Positions 10,068 through 20,640 are shown, numbered from the stretch's first letter. The stretch is DNA of 64,000 nt from Acanthosepion esculentum (GCA_964036315.1 OZ038488.1:63234754-63298753); one strand, 5' to 3'. The notes: generated by a model not told the origin, from the letters alone. Translations and numbers: made by a program.

Positions 10068-11007
10068 CAGTACTGTTCGATAAAAGTGACCCACCTGATT
10101 TTTTTTACTAAATGCTCCGATAAAACGAAAGTTGAACTAAATTCAAAGGATAAGCGATCTAAAATCCGTAGAAGAAGCTTTGAAAGCTCTTTGAATTTAG
10201 CAGTAAGTACTGTCAAGCATCTGTTCAGTATAATGTTCTGGGGATGCTTTTATTTTCATGGAACTGGTTTCTTAAAACCTATTGAAAAAACCCTCAGGAG
10301 CGAGCAGTACAAGAGAATTTTAGAGTTTTCTTTGCTCCCTTCTGCTGAAAGGGTGCAAATCGACACCACCAAGTTCATTTTTATGCAGGATACTGCTCCC
10401 TGTCACAAATCAAAATTGATGAAGGAATACTTTGATGAGAAGCAGGTGAGTGTTATGACATGGCCGCCCCAATCTCCTGACCTCAACCCCATAGAAAACT
10501 TATGGAGCGTTATAAAGTACAGGCTCTTGAGAAAGCAGTTGAGCAACAAAGAGGATTTGATTGTGAATTTCATATCCGAATGGAATTCAATACTTGGAGA
10601 TGAGATTTGCCAGAACCTAATAAAGTCAATGCCAAAAAGGGTTGAAAAGGTTATTCAAAATAAAGGAGGACTAATAGATTATTAAATATTTCGAACTATA
10701 TTACCTATTATAAATAAAGTTTTCCTCTATTATTCTTTATTTAAAGCTGTTCGATTATGTTTCCATTGATTACTAGTTGCAGGAAATAAGTGAGTCCCTT
10801 TTTTGCACAGAGTTGTTCCCCAAATCTCATTTATATCCAAAATTATAATTATCAACAGAATACCTTAGGGTGAGTAAACTTTTTACTAAGTGGTCGAGAA
10901 GGGGTTTTAATTAGTCAGATTAAAAATTAGTTTGACCTCAAAAACAATAGGCGAAAAAATTTTTAAGTAAAAAAAATCAGGTGAGTCACTTTTATCGAAC
11001 AGCACTG
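10068..11007 (+). mobile_element. Tc1-like transposon with intact TIRs, internally deleted
   Basis: TIRs: left 10068-10109 starts CAGTACTGTTCGATAAAAGT; the right end (10966-11007), read on the other strand, starts CAGTGCTGTTCGATAAAAGT. They differ at 2 of 42 positions. TA target duplications lie at 10066-10067 and 11008-11009. Total 940 bp versus about 1.3-1.7 kb for a full Tc1 element. The left TIR runs straight into the transposase catalytic domain, so the 5' leader and the DNA-binding N-terminus are deleted. Likely non-autonomous but possibly mobilisable by a full-length relative. Confidence 0.93.
10110..10685 (+). pseudogene. Tc1-like transposase, catalytic domain only (DD34E)
   Basis: Uninterrupted frame to the stop ending at 10685. 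The first catalytic Asp is in CSDKTKVEL (10119-10121), the second in FMQDTAPCHKS (10389-10391), and the Glu in WPPQSPDLNPIENLW, with 34 residues between the second D and E as in Tc1. The C-terminus SMPKRVEKVIQNKGGLIDY matches the family. No start codon belonging to the element precedes the first Asp; the in-frame Met at 9990 is in the flanking TA array. The two helix-turn-helix DNA-binding domains are missing, so it should not transpose by itself although all three acidic residues are intact. Confidence 0.9.
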
Positions 11008-11047
11008 TATATGATGCTCTAAAAGCCAAAGTGTTTTCCAAAGTGTA

Positions 11048-11065
11048 TTATTTTCTGTTATTTGC

Positions 11066-11131
<66 letters not shown>
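11048..11131. repeat. (GATA)n microsatellite
   Basis: Perfect GATA tetranucleotide array, about 20 units. Confidence 0.95.
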
Positions 11132-11249
11132 TAACTATAAATTGGAATATATCACATATTATGGGAGCTCAATCAAATAATATCCATGTATTCACTTTTA
11201 TACAAGCGTAGACATTATACATTCGGGAACTGTTACGTTAGTCAAAATA

Positions 11250-12588
11250 AACTGGCTTATAAAATTTTGGACCCTCTACATAAACTGAATATGAACTTTA
11301 GTTTATAAAAAAGTTAATATTGTTTAGCAATATACTTTCTTCAGTAGTGTCTTTAGACCTTGAGTATTGGAAAATAAGTTGTTGCGTTTTCGTAGATGCC
11401 GTGTAACAGAAGACACACTGCTTTAAGCAGTTGAAAGTTGAAAAAATCCATGCAACCCTATTGGGCCAATAGGAAAAATACGCCATTCTTTAAGTAGCAA
11501 TTGTCTCATATTATTAACATGAGTGTAAAATGCATTGGCAACTGATAGTAATTGAACATTCGCTCCCTTTTTTGCATTAAACTCATGGTTAAAATTTCTG
11601 CTAAAATAGATAAAGGTTGTGAGGTGGAAGATGACTCAACCACAGATAGCCAGGCGGATGGGAATTTCTAGAAATAGTGATCACGTCATCGAAAAGACGT
11701 ATGCTACTACTAGAAGTGTTTTAAATCCAATGAAGATTACAAAGATTAGACAAGAAAAATTGATTATGTTTTGTCAGATCTTCGGTAGGCAATTAAAAGT
11801 TAATAGCCAGACAAGTGAGGAGTGTTTACAATCTTAACAGTTAGGTTTCTGTTCATACCGTATGCAGATTATGTAGAGGAAATAACGTGGACGGGCGTAC
11901 AGCCGCAAAAGTCCTCATTAACTAAAAACTATCGGAATAGAATAGCGAAGTGGTCGAAACAATATCTAAACTCTGCTGCTGAAAAGTAACAAAAATTTGT
12001 TTTTAGTGAAGAATTTCAAACAGATTTACATTCTGATGCAAGAGAATGTGTAAAACGACCAGTGGAGAAAGATCAACGCAAGAGACTGAACACGTAATGG
12101 TTTGCGGTTGCATCAAAAGCGATGAAAAAAGAAATTAGTAAAAGTTGATGGGAATCTAAACAAAAGAAATCATATCAGTTTACTACGGTCTATTATTCTG
12201 CCAAACTACAAAGTTGAATAAATTCTTCAGTACGGTGGCGCTCTTTGCCACACATAACTTGCAATAAAAAAAGTTTTCTGATGGATGCATATGATCACAT
12301 TATGGAAGACTAGACAGCACAAATACCTAATGTCAATATAAATGAACCATTGTGGTGGGAACTGAAGAAAAAAGCGTCCCAACGAAAACCCTATACTATT
12401 CAAGAGTTTTGGCATTACTGCGAAGGAACAATGGGGTAAAATTATCGAAAATTCGGTAACTTATTTGACTCTAAAAGATCATAAAACGTAATGAAAAAAA
12501 TCAAACTGCAAATCACACTCGATTTTGGAGTAAAATTAACAAAAATAATTAATTTAACAAGGTGGACCAAAAGCTTTTCAAGCCAGTG
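11250..12588 (+). mobile_element. Decayed Tc1-like transposon, about 1.34 kb
   Basis: Proposed ends: left AACTGGCTTATAAAATTTTG at 11250; right, read on the complement, CACTGGCTTGAAAAGCTTTT ending at 12588. Both continue GGaCC/GGtCC. TA dinucleotides flank both ends (11248-11249, 12589-12590). The length equals a standard full-length Tc1 element. The interior is a heavily mutated transposase (11598-12480). Confidence 0.75.
11598..12480 (+). pseudogene. Tc1-like transposase pseudogene
   Basis: Pieces in order: HTH region VRWKMTQPQIARRMGISRN (about 11615-11675); EEFQTDLHSDARECVKRPVE (about 12009-12070) for the first catalytic region (SDES-F--H--R-RV-RP in relatives, here TD); VKVDGNLN at about 12140; and NEPLWWELKKKASQRKPYTI (about 12335-12395) followed by QEFWHYC for the region after the catalytic Glu (IENLWWxLKKK). 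Stops and frameshifts throughout. The second catalytic Asp is not recognisable. Confidence 0.75.
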
Positions 12589-13095
12589 TATATACAAGCA
12601 AATGTATACATACGCGTATATATCAGATGTAAGCACATCATTCAGAAAACGTTTCCTTACCTGCAATAGAAAAAAAAATTGTTATTTAATTAACAGTTCT
12701 TAAAAATGTGATTTTTTTTCTTTTTTGATAAACTTACCTTTTTAAAAGCAAATATGCTCTTAAATTTATCACCTACCTGTTTCATACTCTGATGATTAAA
12801 TGAGTAAATTCTTAACCTCATGAGGATAAGCAAGGAACAAAATATTTAATAGACTACATTCTAAATTCTTTTAGATAAAACAGAAACTGTTGTGGACCGG
12901 TTTAATTTTATATTCATGGTGTGAATAAAAGTGTATGTTGTCTTATTTGTTGATTTTTTATATACTTTGAATTATGCAAGAGAATGTGCAAAAAGACCAG
13001 TGGAGAAAGTTATTAATTTAACCCCCCAGTAATGAATAATTATTTTATAAATCAAAGTTAAATCCAATAGCTGGTTCAACTTGAGTCTATCAGCG
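12589..13095. other. Unassigned stretch with a Tc1 echo
   Basis: Mostly AT-rich without genes. At 12972-13007 the words ATGCAAGAGAATGTG and GACCAGTGGAGAAAG repeat those at 12036-12072 inside the Tc1 pseudogene, so a fragment of the same family lies here. Confidence 0.6.
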
Positions 13096-13098
13096 ATA

Positions 13099-13600
13099 AA
13101 CAGGGTGACTCAAAATATTTTACATCATTTCACAGGACAATAATGTTGGTAGTTCTTGTTGAAATAAACTCAAATTTTCACAGAATGTACAGAAAGAGAT
13201 GAAGATTTTATATCTCATGTTTTATTTTTGTTATCTCAATGAGAATCTGCCAGAGAGATGAACAGGCGTGGTGGAAATGAAGACAGTTTTCTGATAAAAT
13301 GGCCGCCGCTGTCACCGGACCTGTCCTCTAGTGATTTCTTTTTTATGGGGATATGTGAAGGAAATGGTCTATGTCCCCAACCTCTTCCTGCTAGCATTGA
13401 TGAACTCAAGCAGAGAATCACTTTCGCACTGGATAAAGTTACAAGAGTCATGCTCCAGCGTGTTTTACAAGAGCTTAACTACCGACTTGACGTGTGCCGT
13501 GAACACTTATGAAATCGGTTTCATAATAAACTTAGTAGTTTTCAAGATAATTGCTTTTAAAATGAAGTCAATTTTGGAGGAGGCTCTGTATTTTATTTCA
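13099..13600 (+). pseudogene. Mariner-like transposon fragment
   Basis: A TIR-like start CAGGGTGACTCAAAATATTT at about 13099 is followed after only 140 bp by the transposase C-terminus. Open frame 13258-13512 contains IKWPPLSPDLSSSDFFFMG, LPASIDELKQRITFALDKV and RVLQELNYRLDVCREHL. These are the WPPRSPDL-P-DFFLWG, LP-sL-eLkqRI and LdYRlDVCr-THG-AHIEHL blocks. Most of the transposase is deleted. Sister of the minus-strand fragment at 2383-2840. Confidence 0.8.
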
Positions 13601-13910
13601 ATATATTTCAGATATTATCGGTAAGTCTGAAATATTTCGTCTTTTCGTAGAATGTACTGAAACGTGCCTGATTTTAAAAGAATTTATAAATAAACATGCT
13701 AAACAGTCACTAAGAGAGGTACCTATATGGATTCCGTTATTTATTATAATGATTCTTTGAAATAACAGAAATTTGTGCATGGTCAGCATATCCTGATATT
13801 TGTACAAATAGAGGTAAATTTAACTTTATATTTTGTTTAAGCATTTGTTTTTTTTTTATAATATCCACAGTGTCGTTCCGAGATCGATAACGAAACGCAC
13901 GTACGAAATG
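13601..13910. other. Unassigned AT-rich stretch
   Basis: Nothing recognised between the mariner fragment and the SINE-A copy; a T9 run lies at about 13849. Confidence 0.5.
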
Positions 13911-14202
13911 AGGTACGCTGAAGTAATGGATAGTAACTCGGATTGAGGAATCGGAGAGCTGAGTTCGAATTCCAGTCGAATCCATTACATTCACTTACGT
14001 GTTAATACTCTTGGAAAAGTTATGAATCCTCTTCTTCTCACCCCCCCCAATTATGGGTAAATAGCAGGACAGAGTTCTATAGCCTTGGATGGAAACTGGT
14101 CTACCGCAGAAAGAAATAGCAACTTACTGCGCGAAAAAAAATTTGCCTCGTCAGTCATGTATCGAAAGATACATGATAGCCTAAGCGTGTATCACGCATG
14201 GG
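13911..14202 (+). mobile_element. SINE-A, near full length
   Basis: tRNA-derived head with an A-box-like GAAGTAATGGATAGTAACTC and the B box GAGTTCGAATTCC at about 13971. A conserved body follows (CATTCACTTACGTG, GGGTAAATAGCAGGACAG, TATAGCCTTGGATGG) and a 3' domain with the hairpin TGTATCGAAAGATACA at about 14157-14172 and the end GCGTGTATCACGCATGG. Other copies lie at 32574, 46331, 47375 and 47568 (minus). Confidence 0.85.
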
Positions 14203-15121
14203 AAAAAACGATAAAAATGGTCATATTAAAAGAACATTCATAACAAAAAAGAATCAATAAATAAGAAAATGTATGCAGAAAGTGTTAGAAATACGGATCA
14301 ATTTACGCGTACTTGTCAATATTCGCAAAGGAAAGGTGGACAATTTACATAGGCTCGTAAATGTAACATTTGAACATTTCACTTAAAGTTAGTAGTGTGT
14401 CCGGTCTTATAGCCCAGTCATTTTCTCAGTACAGGGCTAATTCCGAAAATCGCTTGGAATTTTGAGAATCATAGTACATTAAGACCTATCAGCCATCTCT
14501 TTATAAACAAGAGTGTTTGATGAATTTCAAAATTTTGAATGTTATATTGGTGTGCTATTTTTAACTGCTGCGTACATTTTTCTTCGAGATTTGCTCCGAT
14601 GGCATTGCAATGATAAACCAGTTTATCTGTCATACGGAGAAATAGCAACGATTAAAAATATCGTTGTTATTTGTCGGTATGATCAGTTTTATGATAATAT
14701 ATTCTTTGTGACTTCGTCTTTGTTAGGTATTGCTTTTATTTTTGCTATGAATTGTATTTTAATATGTCCGTTTTTTTGCACTTATACGACTTTGTAAGCC
14801 TGCAGAAATATTTCAATATCATTTCCTGTTAAATGTATTTAAGGTAATTCTCTTATTTGCGGGTTAGATTTCAAATATTCCTCTTACCCGAGGTCAGACT
14901 CAAACAATCCATTACCATTACTTAATAACGGTCTCAACGCTCAGGGTTAGTGATGCTGAAGATTCGGATATGTCAAAGAGAAACAATAAAGACTTTACTT
15001 TAATTGAAAAGATGAACGGTATCGACTTCATAAAGAAAGCAAAACCGGTGCTGAAATTTTCGAAAAGAACTAGTCTTCTATTTTATTATCAGTTAATGTG
15101 TTTAATCGCTTATTATGCTAA
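14203..15121. other. Unassigned AT-rich stretch
   Basis: Contains a 94-codon frame (14513-14797) with two hydrophobic stretches but no homology I recognise, no supporting splice or promoter signal, and AT-rich base usage like the surroundings. Not called as a gene. Confidence 0.5.
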
Positions 15122-15123
15122 TA

Positions 15124-15326
15124 CAGTGTAACCCGGATATCAGAGAGTTGTCGGGACCGGATACGAAGTCTCTTATATCCGGGTTTCTCTTATATCCGGG
15201 TTTGGTCTATTTTGTTTAGGTAAGTATGGCTCTGATTTTGGACCAGATAAAATCGCTCTTATATCCGAGTTTCTCTTATATCCGGGTTTCTCTTATATCC
15301 GGGTATCTTATATCCGGGTTACACTG
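15124..15326. mobile_element. MITE with internal direct repeats (pogo/Tc1-type ends)
   Basis: 203-bp element. The left end CAGTGTAACCCGGATAT and the right end, read on the complement, CAGTGTAACCCGGATAT are identical over 17 bp, with TA duplications at 15122-15123 and 15327-15328. The interior holds six copies of a TCTTATATCCGGGTTT-type word in the same orientation, two left of centre and four at the right end. No coding capacity. CAGTG ends and TA target fit the Tc1/mariner/pogo superfamily. Confidence 0.9.
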
Positions 15327-15364
15327 TATATAAATTAAATTTTATTTTAGGTGCATAGATGGCT

Positions 15365-15800
15365 GTCAACTCATATCCGAAGATGCCAGTCTACCAGGGC
15401 GGTTAGCTAGTCAATGTTGCAGACGCCTTCTCAAGCACATTTGTGTTTGTTCAACACCCACAGAGCACATATGTTGCTTATAATGCAACTCTGCTGAGTG
15501 GACTTTAGTTATATTCTCTGAGTGAGAGCGGGTTATCTAGCGTGATCATCAGTCTAAACAAGGCCAGCACGCTCAAACCCTTGGTTACGATACCTTGTGA
15601 CTTCGTGCTAGCAAACATCAACCGAACGCAAAGAATTCCGTCTTTCCAATTTCACGCATATAGCTTAGGTCAACCCGTATGTTGTCGCACGTATACCGAT
15701 AACATGAAGAAGTCACCTTCCTAACAAATCGACGCTGGTGAGATTCGAGCCCGGGTCATATGGTTAGAAATCGAACGTTCTAACCACTCGGCCACGTGTA
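15365..15800 (-). mobile_element. SINE-B, full length
   Basis: Minus-strand tRNA-like head (15800 to about 15735): A box TGGCCGAGTGG, B box GGGCTCGAATC, and Leu/Ser-like overall form. Then ATTTGTTAGGAAGGTGACTT, a middle with AAGTCACAAGGTATCG, and a 3' domain GGCCTTGTTTA / CACGCTAGATAACCCGCTCT / GTCTGCAACATTGACTAGCT ending near 15370. The copy at 34745-35170 has the same order on the plus strand, which defines the family. Confidence 0.88.
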
Positions 15801-17194
15801 CATATATTTGACGTCTATACGTCTTGAAAAACCGGGTAAACATAGAATTAGGTACAATCCACAGTTATATGCATTCATAACAGGTATTTATAGACGGTGA
15901 TGAATTGCCTCTAAACCTATTAGGAGAAACTAGAGGATCCACGAAAGAACACAAACTATTCTGTCACACACCATGCAGTTCCATAAGTCACTCTGTCAAA
16001 CCCGTTGAATTTCCATCTTGTAACCACTGGAAGTGCGGGAACACTATGTTTTGAACCATTGCACTAGACGAACGTATAATAATGAAGCATGCAAATAAAT
16101 GTGCTGACAGCAAAAGAATAAATGTTCAACGGGTCAGCGTTATCATCCACACACTGATAATTTGGCGGTTACTCTTGATTAAGTTATCTTTCAAACAGAG
16201 ATAAATGATAAGGGGGGAGCAACAATAAACTAATTTTTTTCTTTAAAAATATTCGAAAAAAATTCATAATGTGTCATGCGCATAGGAATTTGTGTATATA
16301 TGGCGTCGTTCAAAATTGCCTCTGGCGAAGTGAACAAACAATTCCGGGCTGAGAGTATATCGTCTATGCCATCAATTTGTATCGAATTTTTCTTATGTTC
16401 TCTCTTGCTCCCGGCTTTCGTTTGACCATTTTTATGGCATCCATTTCCTACTGCAGATACAACTACAAAACTGTCAGTTAGTAATGAGTCATAACGTTCG
16501 TTTTATCCCCGTTTTCCACACAAATATTGTCCATAAAATACATTTAATTTTAAAATAATCTATGGAGATTACGAAATCTTATTAGGGTTTTAAAAACGGA
16601 GAATGTAAAAGTGTATACAAATATATACAAAAATATGTATGACAAAAACGGAACAAGAGAAAGCATAAAAAATAATCACTCATCGTAAAGTGGCGAATCA
16701 AAAAAATATAACAACAAAGAAATAAAAAAAAAGGTTAATTAAATATCGCTTTATGCTCTTAAGTGATAATGGAGGACAAGCACATATAAATATATACACA
16801 ACGACTAATTTACTAACGGAGACTTAGCAGTATAAATCACTTACAAATTACGTTTAGAACCCGCAGTTATTCCTTCAAATTATTGAGGGTAGGCTGCTTA
16901 GACTTAATATAAATAACGATTCCCAGATAATAACCTAAATGCACATTGATAATTATGGTGGAAAATAACTTGGTGAATGGCGAGGCACGATTTAGATTAT
17001 TTATAAAGTATAAAGTATATGTGTAGGCATATTTTTATGCTTCCCTCGACGAATCTTGATATTACTGATATTTCTTAGTTCCCAACGTTGGATTAGTTCT
17101 TTCAATATATTCAGTAGCTTACAGACATGTGTAATTAGAGAACACTAACACTAAAATGCTGTGAGATGCAGAACATCATTAAGAACGGATTTCG
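15801..17194. other. Unassigned AT-rich stretch
   Basis: About 1.4 kb with no recognised transposon domain, TIR, RNA gene or long frame. Confidence 0.5.
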
Positions 17195-17940
17195 GCATAT
17201 GTTGATAGTGTCTAATATTGATATGTTGATACATGATATGTTGATGTATGTTGATGTATGTTATCTTGATATATAATATGTTGATGTACGATATGTGTAA
17301 TGTTGATGAGTGATATATGATATGTTGATATATGATATATTGATGTAGACGTTGATATATATGTGGATGTATGATATGTTGATATATATGTTGATATATA
17401 TGTTGAGGTATGATATATTTATATAGGATGTGTTGATGTATGATATATGATATGTTGACGTATAATGTATATGTTGATATATGATATGTTAATGTATGAT
17501 ATGTTGATATATGATATGTTGATGTACGATATATGTAATGTTGATGTATGGTATGTTGATATATATGTTGGTATGTCATATGTTGATGTATGATATGTTG
17601 ATATATGATATGTTGATGCATGATATATGATATGTTGATATATTATATGTTGATGTACGACATATATGCTGATGTATGATATATATTGATGTATGATATG
17701 TTGATATATATGTTGATATATGATATGTTGAGGTATGACAAAATTGATATATGATATGTTCATGTACGATATATGCTATGTTGACGTATAATGTATGATA
17801 TGTTGATATATGAAATGTTAATGTATGATATGTTGATATATGATATGTTGATGTACGATATATATGTTGAAGTATGATATGTTGATATATGATATGTTGA
17901 TAGGTGATGTGTTGATATTTGATATGTTACATGTTGATAG
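17195..17940. repeat. TGTTGAT/TATGATA minisatellite
   Basis: About 750 bp built of variants of GATATGTTGATRTAT (about 15 bp), in places spaced by ATATATGTTGATGTACGAT. Roughly 45-50 degenerate units. The array gives artefactual minus-strand frames rich in His-Gln-Ile-Tyr. Confidence 0.92.
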
Positions 17941-18059
17941 TGGGAAAAACATAACAAAGTTGTACACTTTGAGAGATTTTTCTAGCAGATCTTTATTTGC
18001 GATTAACATGGATTGGCATAATACATTGTAATTGAAAATAATTCTTTTTTTTTTCTTAA

Positions 18060-18735
18060 TTCCTTGAACACAGAAAAGAAAGTACAGGAAACAGGAACTC
18101 CTGCAGACGGTATTAAGAGCGAGAAGAAAGGACTAACTATGAATTTTAAGAATGAAGAAATTATGATTCTCAACAAAAGGAACAACTCACACTGCAAACT
18201 ACGATTTGGAAACACCAAAATCCAGCAAGTACAATAATTAAATATCTCGGATGTGTTTTAACAAAGAACAGAAAAAGCGACATCGAAGTCTGATGGCACA
18301 TTGGGATAGGAAGACATGCCTTCCAAAAACTAAGGAAATTAATAAAGAAACAAAAGAATACGCCAGAAACAAAGCAAATAGTACCGGACTGTTATATAAT
18401 ATCGGTTCTCCTATATTGCAGTGAATGCTGAACAGTCTCTTCACCGATCAAGAAACGACTAGCGTCAACAGAAATATTGTTCTACAAAACAATGCTGAGA
18501 AAACCTTGGACTTAACGATGATGTTTTAGAGAAAATTAAAACTAAAAATACTTACAATCGGTTGTAATTTCTAAAGCACATAATGAGTAAAGACGACATA
18601 GAAAATATGATGCTCACGGTACAAGTGGGACAAAGGAAAGCAACACATAACGTACATTACGAATTTGTGTACATGTTTGTCTGAACAGAGATTGGGTGAG
18701 ATTCGTAAAATCAACTCGGATAAATGTGTTCGTCT
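18060..18735 (+). pseudogene. RTE-like LINE RT thumb and C-terminus
   Basis: Readable blocks: QETGTPADGIKSEKKGLTMN (about 18088-18150), CKLRFGNTKIQQVQ, FKYLGCVLTKNRKSDIEV (about 18230-18290), GRHAFQKLRKLIKKQKNTPE (about 18310-18370), ETKQIVPDCYIISVLLYCSE (about 18366-18425) and TEILFYKTMLRKPWT (about 18456-18510). This is the region after the YADD motif of RTE-type elements often annotated near 'craniofacial development protein'-like ORFs. Stops and frameshifts. It continues to QRLGEI near 18690. Confidence 0.8.
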
Positions 18736-18739
18736 CTAG

Positions 18740-18889
18740 GTGGAACACTGTCATTTAAAGAGGTTGTGATTATTTTGAGAAGTGGGGATGGGAACCTGTG
18801 ATGTATAGCCATATCTTGATGTACGATATGTTTGGTTGTGTTTCTTATTGCTTATATAATAAAAAAAATTCCATTACTTTTTGACTCAC

Positions 18890-18893
<4 letters not shown>
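18740..18893 (+). mobile_element. Mariner 3' end fragment
   Basis: Matches 20149-20280 base for base over long stretches: GGTGGAACACTGYCATT, AACCTGTGATGTA, TTGATGTACGATAT, and the terminal CTTTTTGACTCACSCT. The terminal word, read on the complement, is AGGGTGAGTCAAAAAG, a mariner TIR form. The coding end RWNT-I-RG--YFE is just recognisable. Confidence 0.7.

Positions 18894-18894
<1 letters not shown>

Positions 18895-18945
<51 letters not shown>
18895..18945. repeat. (TA)n microsatellite
   Basis: TA array starting at the mariner TIR end. Confidence 0.95.
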
Positions 18946-19691
18946 TAGCAGCGTGGTCCGGCGTTGCCCGTGCTTGATTCAAAAATCGTACGATTCATAC
19001 AGCAATCGCTATCACTTGACTTAAAATATTTTGACCCTTCCTTGCCTTTAGAGGAGTGCCCTTTGCCGTGCTGATGTTGCTACATGCCTTACTTCTTGCC
19101 TATCTCACACTGCGATTTTTTTCTACGCTCTATACTAAACATTAATTCTGTTACGAAAAAAACTAAACAAAATCAACACAAAACGATCAGCTTTAAAAAA
19201 GGACTCGTAACTGGAAAAACCGAATGAAAAAAGAATGTTAACAACAAATACATTTTCACACCCAACCCAGTTCTGCGGAATCAGAATCAACGTTGAGTTT
19301 AATCAAGCAAATGAGCCAATTGGAGTAAAGTGCCATGAAGATTTAAATTTTTCCCACTTGTGACGAATGCAGCTATCGATTTTTTTGCATGCTAGCATGC
19401 TAGTTAACATTCGTGTCAGTCAGCTGTTGGCTCTCACACTGTCCAATAGAATCTTCCTGCGTATTCGTGGCAGCCAGCTATAGGCTCTCACTCTGGCCAG
19501 TAGAAAATGGCTGCAAACCACATGAAAACTGCCGTAGAAGCATGAAAAAATTGATTATTTCCACTATTGATGGGAGTCGGGAAATGGGAGTTGGCCTTCC
19601 TGCTAACTTGGAGCATGTGCATGTAAATTTTGGTGAAAATCCGTCGAAAATTACGGTCGTGCATTCGTTACACACACAAACACATCCTGCC

Positions 19692-19696
<5 letters not shown>
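18946..19696. other. Unassigned unit between two (TA)n arrays
   Basis: 750-bp unit beginning CTAGCAGCGTGGTCCGGCG / TTGCCCGTGC and ending ACACACAAACACATCCTGCC, flanked on both sides by TA arrays. It contains a short repeat pair (TGTCAGTCAGCTGTTGGCTC at about 19414 and GTGGCAGCCAGCTATAGGCT at about 19465). It looks like a dispersed repeat, but I do not recognise the family. Confidence 0.45.

Positions 19697-19762
<66 letters not shown>
19697..19762. repeat. (TA)n microsatellite
   Basis: Perfect TA array of about 33 units. Confidence 0.95.
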
Positions 19763-19766
<4 letters not shown>

Positions 19767-19784
19767 CATACAATAGTTTTTACT

Positions 19785-19910
19785 TCTTAATCACCACCTG
19801 ACTTAGTACTCTCAGACTTCCATCTCTTTGGTCTAACGAAAGAGGCACTAAGGGGAAAATAAGTGGTGATGAAGAACTGAAAACTACTTTAACAATAAGA
19901 AAAACTATCG

Positions 19911-20001
<91 letters not shown>

Positions 20002-20003
20002 TC

Positions 20004-20046
<43 letters not shown>

Positions 20047-20283
20047 GATAGATAGATAGATATGGCCTGAAGATTGCTTTAAGTAATTGTCTACATTAGC
20101 AGCCAGTCGAGTTTGACAAATCTGGGATACCTTCCCTCAATCTTCGGTGGAACACTGCCATTGAAAGAGGTGGTGAAATATGAACCTGTGATGTACAGAT
20201 ATAACTTGATGTACGATATCTTTGATTGTGTTCCTTATTTCTTATATAATAAAACTAAATGCTCTACTTTTTGACTCACGCTC
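19785..20283 (+). pseudogene. Mariner transposase C-terminus split by a microsatellite
   Basis: PPDLVLSDFHLFGLTKEALR at about 19797-19856 is the mariner SPDLAPSDYHLF block with the last catalytic Asp region. The frame is interrupted at 19913-20060 by a TA/GATA array and resumes as FDKSGIPSLNLRWNTAIERG at about 20115-20175, followed by a stop. The 3' UTR and right TIR (CTTTTTGACTCACGCT at 20266-20281) match 18740-18893. Only the 3' third is present. Confidence 0.82.
19913..20060. repeat. (TA)n then (GATA)n microsatellite
   Basis: TA array 19913-19954 followed by GATA array to 20060 with TTCATAGATA and GATAAATA interruptions. It lies inside the mariner coding remnant. Confidence 0.95.
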
Positions 20284-20640
20284 GTAGATATGGAGATCTA
20301 TATATGTTGAAAAATACGATAAAATTAAGTAAATATTTAGAATCTTGAAAATATAGCATTTTAAAACCTCCCCTATGTCTATAATAATTTGAGCTCTGGT
20401 AAGATCAATAAAATAATACAAATAATATCAGATCTCTGGTAACCCCTATTTGAAAAATATTCAAAATGTTGCCCGTCTTCTATCGTCACAGGAGGATGTT
20501 ATCAATGTAAAGAATATACAAACACGATACGTTTCAAGTATCACATAATATCAGAATTTGTGTAAACAGAGTTCATTTATTTACTAACTTGCTTGACATT
20601 AATCCTCGGGTTGTGGCCCGGTAATGGATTGTACTGGTCA
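20284..20640. other. Unassigned stretch
   Basis: AT-rich, no recognised features. Confidence 0.5.

Noticed and set aside
14513..14797. 94-codon hydrophobic frame with possible membrane segments
   Set aside because: AT-rich frame with no recognised homology, no Kozak or splice context and no conserved residues; chance cannot be excluded.
17151..18009. Minus-strand His-Gln-Ile-Tyr repeat proteins
   Set aside because: Translation of the GATATGTTGAT minisatellite.
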